From contig OZ234499.1 of the NCBI GenBank assembly GCA_965153455.1, positions 9,792,271-9,856,270 of the forward strand: a stretch of DNA of 64,000 nucleotides, read 5' to 3'. Position 1 is the first letter of the stretch. Every line of letters begins with the position of its first letter. The notes beneath the pieces are model-generated. The model had not been told where the DNA came from, did not search any database, and was given only the letters and a program-made list of their open reading frames with translations. Of the stretch, positions 46,446-56,536 are shown in pieces. The position numbers were made by a program, and so were the translations under genes. The stretch is from Sphagnum compactum (taxonomy: Eukaryota; Bryophyta; Sphagnopsida; Sphagnales).

Positions 46446-47949
46446 GGTAGGTACTAATGTCTTTTCTTGCAGACTTTTGTGATGGGTCCAAACCATAGCC
46501 CATTTGGTTCTGTAGAGAGGATGATGGTGTCTAGATGCTTGTATGTTCTGGTTGATCATATTGGTCATGTGATCTTGGAACTTTATGTTTTTGTGCTATA
46601 AACACAAAATTGTCTTTGCACAAAATTTTGTTCTTTGAAAAGGAACTTGTTCAAAACCTCATGTTGAGGTGCTAATTAAATAGTTAGTTTGCGAGAAGTT
46701 TTGGGTTCCTACTAGCAAAGAAAAAAAATCCATCAAATGCATACTAACTAATGGAGTGTGCAGATGGTTAATTCCTTGTTTCAATGGACTATGGAAATCT
46801 ATACATAGTATGGATCTTATTTATCTTTATCCTCTTTTGTCTCCATGAGGTCTATATGAATAGATATGGTGCATTCACACTTGTTTATTTATTTTACAAG
46901 CACCGACTTGTATTAAGAACTTTTTACAAAAAAATTATTGAGATAAACATTGAAGGCCAATCTAACAATGCACAATAATTGTCAAGCTAGTTAGTTTCCA
47001 TTATAAGTAATTTTTTGCTTAGAAGTTGGTTTCATGTGATAATTGTGTCATTTTATTTTTATTTTTGAAAGAAATCCTAATAAGTTTCATTATCTTAATT
47101 TTGAGACACCAAAAAGTTTGTATGTTATCATTTAGAATGTACGTGTTCATAGGTATTGTTGAGTTGGATTATTATTGTTTTCATGTGAGCAATGTTATGA
47201 TATTGTGTATTATTTGGTCTAGACATTATTGTATCCTTGAAGTTTTGAGAGTTATACATTTCCATATATTAGTTTTACCTTTATTAAAGGACATAATTTT
47301 AGAAAAATGGTATTTGAATCGTCGAGATCTTGAAACTTTTATTACTTGGTGAATCTTCACATCAAATTTGTTTGGTGTATTTCTGATGTGCACATGAACA
47401 ATTTTTCCTAACCAAGCAATGTAATTCAAGTTTAGATTTTTATGGCTAGTGATATTTTGTGAAATCTATTTAATAGTTCACTTAATACATTGGTTTTACT
47501 TTGTACATGTACAATCCCCAATTTTCATTTGTCATAAAAACATAATACATATACAATCTCTAATCTTGAGAAATGTACAATATGTACATAAAACCATACC
47601 TAGTTCTTGAACCAAGACTAGAGATTCTTGAATTTGAAAAAATGGGCCAAAATTGAAAGCACAAGGTTTAAAAATATGAAAAATTAAGATAAAACCACCC
47701 CCAAAAACAAAGCCAAAAAAAAAAAAACCAAAATTGGAGGTTCTATTATGAAAGGAAGAATTAGCCAACACTAATTGAAACCCCAACTACCCATGTTGGC
47801 TATGACATTCATGCAAGATTTACCATTGAAATCAAGCATGCAAGTGAATCTATCTTTCCATATACTTTTGACATGGGGAAAAAAAGGGCTAATGGTTGCA
47901 ATAAAAAAAAGTTAAAACCGTTCATGTAAGTCCCAATGCATACATACAC
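46446..47949. other. AT-rich intergenic DNA
   Basis: Short hydrophobic frames at 46784-47352 have no recognisable domain and no exon context. Nothing else is identified. Confidence 0.5.
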
Positions 47950-48435
47950 AAGCGTATCAATGGCCAAATCAACATTATGGCAATACATTTACACTAAAAC
48001 TTCATCACTTTAGGTATTCATGTTCAATGGCCAAATCAACATTATGGCAATACATTTACACTAAAACTTCATCACTTTAGGTATTCATGTTCAATGGCCA
48101 AATCAACATTATGGCACTACATTTACACTAAAAACTTCATCACTTTAGGTATTCATGTTCAATGGCCAAATCAACATTATGACACTACATTTACACTAAA
48201 AACTTCATCACTTTAGGTAATTCATGTTCAATGGCCAAATCAACATTATGGCACTACATTTACACTAAAAACTTCATCACTTTAGGTATTCATGTTCAAT
48301 GGCCAAATCAACAATATGGCACTACATTTACACTAAAAACTTCATCACTTTAGGTAATTCATGTTCAATGGCCAAATCAACATTATGGCACTACATTTAC
48401 ACTAAAAACTTCATCACTTTAGGTATTCATGTTCA
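47950..48435. repeat. 67-69-bp satellite, seven copies
   Basis: TCAATGGCCAAATCAACATT begins at about 47957, 48024, 48091, 48159, 48228, 48297 and 48365. The copies are almost identical; most differences are single-base changes such as one added A. Such homogeneity indicates recent amplification. Confidence 0.95.
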
Positions 48436-49650
48436 TGTTTGCAACGGGCCAACTACTGACTCTAGACAATTTTTGAGCATCTTGTACTTTTGGAATTTGT
48501 ATATATAAGAGAGACCTTGAGAAAGAACAATTGTACTCCTCTGAATTTCCTTGGAGTAAAAGTAGCCTTGCTACTCCAAAGTTGAGTGGAGCAACTGACC
48601 GACATTATTTCGGCTATCGGTATTATTCGACTCAAGGAATTCGCAAACATTATTTAGGCAATTGGTCTTCAATGCAACCGGCTATTGGAGTGATAGAATG
48701 AAATATACCTTAAATTCAAATTGTGTAGGATAAATCCTACGGGGAGGAGGGCATTCGGGGGGCCGCCTCAGTTCCATCTTTTGCGGACTCTTAGCCACGG
48801 GTTTTTTCTTTTGTGATATGGCAAAACTGGCAATTACACATAAGAAGATTCAACCAAAAATTTGGCTATAGACCAAGACAATATTGAAGAATCCCTTTAT
48901 ATTTTGGCTACTTGCTGTGGAACCTACTTGAAAATATTCCAAACTGGCAAAATTAAAAGTAGGTAGGCACCTGCAAAATTAATAAGCCCAGACTCCGAAT
49001 ATAATAGCTACCCACCGTCTGAAGAAGGGACATTGGCCTCGGGCCAAAAACTAGAGACAAACGGTTTTTAGGAAATACAAATTTCACACAACCAGCCAAT
49101 GAGACAGCTCAAAAAGTACCGTCAAAAGTGGTCAGTCGCATAAATGATGGACAACATGAATGCGAATTCGGTGCACATTGATGGAATTGAAAGAGAGGCA
49201 ACAGAAACGCGGGGGAGAGTTGGAGGGGGGGGGAGAAGAGAACTTATGACTACCGGAAACCCCTGTTTTAAGCCTCATTGTGTGATATACTTTTTCTCCT
49301 CAATTTTTTTTTTCTTCAATGGCAAGGCTAACATGAGTCCGGGAGTGGGGAGGATGGGTGACTATTATAACTACTTTTTTCTTTTTTTTCCGGGAGGTTT
49401 GATAAGCTTCAATCACATGGCTAGAAAATCATGTGCGAAACAAGTAGGTGCACGGGCGATTAGCCCCCTACAAAAAGAAAATTTACAAGCTGTGTAGGTG
49501 GGTCACCAAACGCATCTCTTATTAATACATGACATTACATATTACGAGGGCTAATTTGCCATTTTCTGTTTGGCAAAGTCGGCAAGTCCGTGCTCTTAAG
49601 ACGGGCACAAGTTTTATCAGTGAGGTTGGGAAAAAGTAAGCACCTAACTT
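48436..49650. other. Intergenic DNA, no gene seen
   Basis: This stretch is somewhat more GC-rich between about 48720 and 49250, with a short palindrome (GTAGGATAAATCCTAC, about 48725). The 117-codon frame at 49144-49497 shows no domain and no exon structure. Confidence 0.4.
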
Positions 49651-50007
49651 AGGGCGACTTTAGATGAGGGTCCAAGGTCCAGGGACCAATGAATTCAAGC
49701 AATCTTATTGGTCAAAAGTTTTAAATTGGTCCCAAGAAGGCCCTTCAGATGAGGGTCCAAGACCAAAAAGTAGCAAAATTGAGGCTAAACCTACATGGGC
49801 ACCACCTGTTTTGGAGGGAAAATCAGGCTTTTTGGTTGGGACCCAAAAAGAGTGGTAAAAAAAGGAGAGCTCCTGATTGGGAGAACCAAGAATGAGGCTC
49901 GGGACCTCTTCAAGGTACAGTCCAATTCAAGGATTCAATTTGCTTCAAATCAGTCCAAACTGGTTCCTAGGAAATTGGACCGCGGACCCTCGTCTAAAAG
50001 TGGGCCT
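49651..50007. mobile_element. MITE-like element with about 30-bp imperfect terminal inverted repeats
   Basis: The left end reads AGGGCGACTTTAGATGAGGG then TCCAAGGTCCA. The right end read in complement is AGGCCCACTTTTAGACGAGG then GTCCGCGGTCCA. A second internal copy of CAGATGAGGGTCCAAGACC occurs at about 49745. No coding sequence is seen. The target duplication is not clear. Confidence 0.65.
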
Positions 50008-50294
50008 CAGAGTAACTGGGAGAATTAAATTACTACTGCAAGGCCACATACTGAGCAGTTACACATTGATAAACCTATCAAACCCAATTACACATTTAAT
50101 TTTTAATTCACTCAAGATAACTTTTAAAAATTCCAGACCACCAAACCCAGCAATTTCATTGGTTATAACCTTTTTTTTTGTCTTCCCACCTACACACAAT
50201 CTTATTCATATTTATATTAGTAAACCAAATGCTATTATACCCTTGCTTGCGGATGGACAGGGTTAACAAAGCTAATACTGAAAACTCAACTACA

Positions 50295-51205
50295 TGGCCT
50301 ATCTATCTATCTATGAAGCAAGGTAGTTTGTTTTGCTATGTGGAGATCTCCCAAACCGTGGGTGTTTCATACCGCAGTCTTCGTATCTTCAGAAAGGTCA
50401 TGACAAATTAAGGGTGCACCCACTTGATCTGAGTCTCCTTGGAGCTACTATGTGGAAGTTATTGATTATTGAACCATTTTTTCAATGAAAAATAATTAAA
50501 ATAAAAATTTAAAAACTGTATTGGAATTTGGGGGTGTTCTTGATGAAGTTGTTAGAAAGCCCTCTGCAAGTCAGATTTAATAGAGTTTATTTCACAATTT
50601 TTGAAGTTGAGGTGTGGAAAATGTTGATTTTTGAGTGGATTTTGTTGCTAGAAATTCAAACAAATTGCAAAAATTGGGTTTGGAAGGAAAAATCAGCTGA
50701 GCCCTCAAATTAGAATTTAGGAATTTTTAATTTTGAAAATGTGAAAAATAAAGAACGTGTTCACACTTGGGCCAATGGCACAAGTTCCACTAGTCTATCT
50801 ATGAAGCAAGGTAATTTTTCTTTTGTTTGTTGCACTAAAATCTCCCAAACCATGGTGCCTCATTTCGGGCTCCTGTCATGTTTGGAAAGCTCTCAATGAG
50901 TAGGGGTACACAGACTTGGTTTAAGACTGTTTGGAGCTATGGTGTGAACGCTATTGATTATTGAACCATTTTCTCAATGAAAATTAAACAAAATCAAAAC
51001 CGAAACTGTATTGAAATTTGAGGGCATTCTTGGTGTTGTTGGAAAGCCCTTGGCGAGTCAGATTTAACAAAGTTTATTTCACAATTTTCAGAGCTAAGGT
51101 GTGGAAGATATTGATTTTTGAGTGAATTTTGTTGCTAAAAATTCAAAAAATAATGCAAAAATTGGGTTTGGAAGGAAAAATCAGTTGAGCCTGCAATGTG
51201 TTCAC
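50295..51205. repeat. Diverged tandem duplication, about 490-bp unit, two copies
   Basis: TCTATCTATGAAGCAAGGTA occurs at about 50304 and about 50794. The two halves then stay alignable through ATTGATTATTGAACCATTTT, AGTCAGATTTAA, GTTTATTTCACAATTTT and AAAAATTGGGTTTGGAAGGA. There is no coding content. Confidence 0.85.
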
Positions 51206-52556
51206 ACTTGGGCTACATAATGGATGGGAAAGATATGGAAAAAAAATTGAAAGGGATGGCCATAGGGTATGCTCACCGCATAACAACATTGGCACACTTA
51301 CCTATTTCTAAAGGCTTTGGCCATACTACTACATTTTGAAAGAAGGACCCACTTTTGCAAAAGCACAAAGAAGGCTGATCAAATGGGTCACCGATGGTCT
51401 TCATTTTTGGAAAGAGAGCAAAACAAGTAACAATTTGATTACTATAAGTTTGTGTGACGAAAAAAGCAAAAAGGTAAAAAGCAAAAGGTTCAAAGAAGCC
51501 GAGACCAAAATGAAGAACAAAAAGAACATGTGGGGCTTTTGTAGAGTGTAATTTACATGCTTGATTTAACTTGAGAGCAAAAAAATAAAACCCTAATTCA
51601 TGTGCTCATCACGAATACTTATGTTGGGAGAACTAATTGTGAGCGTTGAATACACATTCTATACACACAAAAACCATACTTTTCTAAGTCTCCAAAACAT
51701 ACGCTCACTAAAAGCCACGTATGTATTGATGGATAATGTGTGTCTGAGGGACTAGTAATAACATTTGAAAGTCATTCTTTTATCCAACTTTACACCAAGA
51801 TTTCTGGCATAGGTACATTCCGTTAGTTAGTAAAGGTAGCATTTTCATTGGACACACATCCTCACACCCTTCAATTCAAATCAACACGGTGTTTTGACAA
51901 ATTTGTTTTTTCTTTGGTTTCGAGTCATAGCATATTTGACCTAACAAAAAGTGCATATGTAGATCATCCGTGTCGAGTGTATTATTCTTTCCTTTGTATT
52001 GAGAAAGGAAGGTTCTTAAAATTACAATTTAATTATTCACAATCACACTTGTGAGTCACTCTAGTGAATGTTAGAACTTAAACTCACACAAGTAAAACTA
52101 GAGTGCAAATTTTGAAAATAAAAAAATTAGGGTTTGCTCAATTTTCTTTCAAATTCCTTCCAACAAATTAATACTTATTCCCAAATCGTGCTCTACTACC
52201 TAGTACTTGAAAGAACAAAAGGATAATGGTGTAAATAACCCCCAAAAAAATTGTTATGAATGTAAATTAGGGCAACTCAAAATTGAAGGCTATGAGCAAG
52301 GGTTTTTTCTTTCTTTTTTTTTTGGGTTGGATTCAATTTTCAATTCCTAAGTTTTCCAAAAAAATTGCCAAAAAACAAAAAAAAAAACACTTTGTCTATG
52401 AGAATTAATGAAATATGAAATTCCCAAATTCCAATGTCTTTCAACAAATTAATAACTTGGGTTTCAAGTTTGGTGTTACTGTACACTATTTGTGATGATC
52501 AAATTTCAATATTTTTCAACACATTAATAACTTGGGTTTGTTATGACGTTGCATTA
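51206..52556. other. AT-rich intergenic DNA
   Basis: No gene or repeat family is recognised. The Lys-rich frame at 51336-51551 has no identifiable domain. Confidence 0.5.
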
Positions 52557-53174
52557 GGGTAGAATGATCGGTGAACAAACAATTAAACACTTAGGGCAGG
52601 CTGATCCAAGGGAGGGCTTTGTTGTTTTTTCTGTCCAAAGAAAACTTGAACCTCTCTTATTCAGGCATTTGATGCATTAAAAATCGTCAAACATGAATTA
52701 GAATTGAAAAAGTTACGGCCCCCAAAAGTAGAAGGGGTCAAGAACTATTTTTTAAAAGAAAACAAACCACGAAAGATTAAAAAGTCAATTCTTGAGCATC
52801 CAAAAAATTTCTTATATGTTGCTCTATTGCTATTAGAGTTCAAAAAAATTGAATTGTAGAACTAAAGGTAGCGCTTCCATAACACTTTAAATCATTTAAT
52901 ATGAACAAGAAATAAGAAAAGTTAGAAGCTTTGAAAGTAAGAGGGGTCCAAAGAGAAGAAAAAATAAATAAATCATGTTTTATGAGTTGAAAAGCTTGTT
53001 TTTCTTCTTGTGATTTTTTCATTACTCTTTTTCATTTGCACTTCAAAGATTATTTCTAGAGCCTGAGGTAACACTCCCATAACCTTTTAAATCACTCAAA
53101 ATGAAACGCAGATGAGCAAGATTTAAAGAATTGTTCTGTGATAGGGTAGTGATCGATGATGAGCAATTCTACCC
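52557..53174. mobile_element. TIR element, copy B (about 620 bp), TA-flanked
   Basis: The ends are GGGTAGAATGATCGGTGA and, in complement, GGGTAGAATTGC, each next to TA. The interior is the inverted homologue of 16131-16759, with shared blocks TTTTAAATCACTCAAAATGA, GAGGTAACACTCCCATA and AAGGGAGGGCTTTGTTGTTT. It is non-coding. Confidence 0.75.
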
Positions 53175-53850
53175 TACTAGTGCCCATCACTTTCTCCAAC
53201 AAAATTTTGTTGATTTTTTCAATTAAAACAAGGGAAAAATTGGGAAGAATTGTGTTTTTCTAATATAAATTCAAAAAAGAAAAATTGAAAAATTCGCCAA
53301 ACTTGAGGTATGACAAAACTAGGGGGAAAAAAAAAAACCTCTATTAATTATGAAGATTTATGCAAATGAACAAAAGAATTCAACAAAATTATAATTATTA
53401 CTTTACAAGTTCCCCACTAACAAATGACAAACAACTATGCAGATAATAAATTGTTTATAAGAAAAATCCAATCCTTGTCATCAAAAAAACAATATACTAA
53501 AAATAAAAATGAATAATAAAAATGATAAAAATCCCAATAATAATAGTAATAATAATTTCTAGTGCCACCCCCAATTAGGGGGAAGGTGGTTGTAGGTAGG
53601 ACATCTAATAATAATAATAATAATAATAGGTAGCCACCAATGAAAAAACAAACAAAAATAAGTATAACTATTTATTTATTTATTTATATAAATTCAGCCG
53701 GAAGTTCTAAGTTTGCACGCGTATCTCAAACCAAATTTGGTTGACTTATGATACCCCAAAGAAAAAATTGGACCCCAAATTGGGCCCCCCAAACTTTAAT
53801 TTTGACCCACCAAATTCTTCTGACAATAATAAATACCAACAATAGCATAC
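53175..53850. other. AT-rich DNA with trinucleotide and tetranucleotide repeats
   Basis: (AAT)n runs occur at about 53530-53550 and 53607-53630, and a (TTTA)n run at about 53670-53688. No gene is seen. Confidence 0.6.
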
Positions 53851-53857
53851 CCCACTC

Positions 53858-54470
53858 ACCCCCCCCCCCCCCCCCTCTCTCCCCTTCCCTCCTCTTTCCT
53901 GCGTAACAACGCATTCCCAGCGCAACGCAGCAGAGTGCGCCACACTCTTGCCCGACTGACTGCGCTTTGCATCAAGCGCGTTCTTGTCGCTGTTCCTGTT
54001 GTTGCAATCCTTGTAATAGTGCACATTCTTGTTCTTGTTGCTTTTGTTGCTGCTGCTGCTGTTGTTGTTGTAGTATTTTTCGTTATTTGTAGTTCGTAAT
54101 TTGCTTCTCTGTAGCAAAAGATGTCGTTGTTTTCGTCGTAGTCGTCGTTAATCTTCGTCTCCTTCTTCTTTTTTTGTGTCTCTGTTTCAGTCAGTCTGTT
54201 TTGTTTTTTTTTGTTTTTTGTTTTGTTATTTGGGGGGGGGGGGGGGTGCCTAACACAGTTTTGCTAGTTTTCTGTGTGTTTCTGTGAGAGGCTTTTGGTG
54301 AAGAAATTCCATCTTTGTGTGCTCCGTGTATCAGGACTTGTGAAGTACTTAATATGGCAGGAGGTTTGCAGATGCAGGGGCGGCGGCAGCAACAACAGCA
54401 GCAAGAGCTTAGATCTCATGTCGCTGAAGGAGGACAAGAGCGTTGCTAGTTCAGGTTAGATCTCTCTCTC
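53858..54470 (+). promoter_or_regulatory. Probable promoter and leader of the U-box gene
   Basis: A C-homopolymer (about 53858-53876) is followed by GC-richer DNA with GTTGTTGCTGCT repeats, then a G-homopolymer (about 54232-54246). A 31-codon frame at 54354-54449, rich in Gln, ends just before a possible splice donor (TTCAG|GTTAGA) and could be an upstream ORF in a 5' UTR exon. Plant genes of this family often have an intron in the 5' UTR. None of this is certain. Confidence 0.35.
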
Positions 54471-54483
54471 TGTCTCTCTGTCT

Positions 54484-54720
54484 CTCTGTGCAGGTTTGAC
54501 ATTATCGACAGGTCAGGTTTCTTCGTTTTTTTCTTTCAGAATTTTGTTCCGTCTTTTCTTTTTTCCTTGCAGATTTGAGTCTCAGCAAGTTTGATATTAA
54601 TCGCCAGATCAGGTTTCTTCGTGTTCTTTCTTTCAGAATTTTGTTTCATCTTTTTTTCTCCTGGTTTTTTTTTGGGTGTTTTGTTTGTATTTTTCTTGTG
54701 CAGATTTGAATCTTGACACG
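54484..54720. repeat. About 97-bp tandem duplication upstream of the U-box gene
   Basis: TCAGGTTTCTTCGT and CTTTCTTTCAGAATTTTGTT occur at about 54513 and about 54609. CAGATTTGA(G/A)TCT follows both. It resembles a duplicated pyrimidine-rich intron 3' end. Confidence 0.75.
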
Positions 54721-55208
54721 CTTTGGTTTATAGAGTGGAAACAGGAAAAAATCTGAAGCTACCTTTGAATCTCAATTTTGAATCGGTGACTCTGTCGAGC
54801 GTCCAACTCTAGTGTCTTGTATCTAGAAAAAAACAAACACTTGAACTAATTTCATCCGAGCCTTGCACATTGTAGACCTCTTGACCAGAGCCTTTGGAAC
54901 ACAGAGAGAGAGAGAGAGAGAGGGAGATAAAACACACAGTATGGAATCTGGATTATGCTCGTTGTAGTGGAGGTTTAATCTTGGAGATCTAAGAGTCTTT
55001 TGAAAATCCTGAGCAATCTTAGTAGAAGAAGCTCAAGATCTATTCCCAGATTCTTAAGCAAATCCCTTGTCACATTGGCAGCTAAATGCAAGTAGCCTGA
55101 TCTCTTGAGTTTTAGAAAAAAGAAAGAACAAGAAAAAAGATATGTCGTCCTCGTTTGTATCCTTGGCTGAAGAAAAGAAGAGCATTGCATATCTAGATAC
55201 TGGACTAA

Positions 55209-55669
55209 GAGCATCTCCACCAGCGCTCAGTATGTGACCCTGCATTGGAAATCTTGGATGAGGTACAGCAGTCAAATCCAGTGGATTCACTGGAAGACTG
55301 CTGTGACCCTGAAAACATGCCCTCCATTTTTAGTCTCCAGCGGTGCTTAAAATAGAGCATCTCTTGCAAAAATATTTCTCACATCCAAGATTAGTTATTT
55401 ATTTATTTCCCAACCCCACCATTAAAACTAAAACTGGGACTGCAAATAGGTGGGTGACTACTAATAGCAACCCACCTAGACCAATCCAACTATATATCTA
55501 GCCAATCAACAGCAGGTGTTAGGCTTTGCCGTGCCTTTTAGCAGCCTCAGCAAACTGTGCAAAAATGCTGGGCTAAAACCGTTTTCCTGAGCTGACCTGC
55601 AATGTTTTAACTTTTGTTCATCCAATTTCAATTTGTAGGGTCACATACTAAGCACCAGTGGCAATGCTC
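55209..55669. mobile_element. Tourist/Harbinger-type MITE, short form
   Basis: The left end GAGCATCTCCACCAGCGCTC and the right end (complement GAGCATTGCCACTGGTGCTT) extend into a shared AGTATGTGACCCT, giving inverted repeats of about 38 bp. The element is flanked by TAA at 55206-55208 and 55670-55672, a 3-bp target duplication typical of PIF/Harbinger elements. It is homologous to 18777-19693 but has one subterminal unit instead of seven. It sits about 360 bp upstream of the broken N-terminal region of the U-box gene. Confidence 0.88.
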
Positions 55670-56031
55670 TAAGAAAACCATCTTACTTCTTGCAGCAGGG
55701 TAGGGTGGGTACACATATATATTATATAGGGCATATATACAAGGGATTGGAATCTGAAGTCTTTAAAGGCACACTTGGCTGTGGTTTGTGTTTTGATCCA
55801 CATCTGTTGATGCGGGGATATGGTTAGTGAGTGGCATGGATTCATGATGCAATGAAATTCGGGTGGGCGACATTTGTGAAAGCTGCCCTGGGGGATCCAT
55901 TTCAGGGTTCTCTCCTACCAGCATTGGTTGCTCTTTTTTTTTGCTAGGACAAGATTGACTGATTGTGCATGCAACAGCCCCTGAGTACCCATTACAGAAT
56001 TTTGTGAACACTGGGGAAATTTTTGAAATGA

Positions 56032-56536
56032 ATGAGGATGCAGGAATGGGATGCTAGAGGGATTGGCTCAGGAGATTTACTTATAGACAAGCTTTTGGTG
56101 ACAAGCACAGCGGCCTGTGGTGTGGTGGTGGAGCAGGAGAGCTTCAAGCAGTTGGCAGATTATTTTGCCCAAGCAAGGCCAATTGCTGCCAAGTTAAGTG
56201 AGTGCCAGGACAAACCTGTGGAGGAAGTGGTTGAATTTTTGATAGCAGATGTACAGAGGGCGGAACAGGCCATCAACACATGGACTAACAAAAGCTGCAT
56301 TTATCTCTTACCCATTGCCAATCACAAAGAGCTCAGTGATCTAACACAAGGATTTGGCCACAATTTGACGCTGATTCCTGCATCATTGGTGCAGGATGAA
56401 ACATGGGGTTTGATTGAAGAACTTGCCCAGGACATGCAGCAGGCCTAGTTTCTGGTGAATGCGGAGGAGCTCATTTGCCACACACAGTGAGAATGGGAGC
56501 ATTTGAAGTGATGTAAGTGTGCAAGGAGGCATTCTA
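56032..56536 (+). pseudogene. Broken U-box N-terminal domain (UND) coding region
   Basis: Starting at an ATG (56032), a 138-codon frame resembles the helical N-terminal domain of plant UND-type U-box ligases: VVVEQESFKQLADYFAQARP, then KSCIYLLPIANHKEL, then LIEELAQDMQQA. A TAG (56446-56448) interrupts it, but the similarity continues beyond the stop (FLVNAEELICHT). It then needs a one-base frame change near 56485-56490 and meets a TGA (56504-56506) before continuing in the frame of the U-box exon (SDVSVQGGILMDIARTVGV). The alignment to the family runs through with no room for an intron. Either this part of the gene is dead, or the assembly has errors here. It may now be 5' UTR of the gene that follows. 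Confidence 0.75.

Noticed and set aside
47950-48435. CRISPR-like repeat and spacer arrangement
   Set aside because: The units are contiguous satellites without unique spacers, and the DNA is clearly from a plant nucleus.
56446-56506. RNA editing or stop read-through as an explanation of the TAG and TGA
   Set aside because: Base-conversion editing of that kind in plants is known from organelles, not nuclear mRNA, and it would not repair the frameshift. Mutation or assembly error is simpler.
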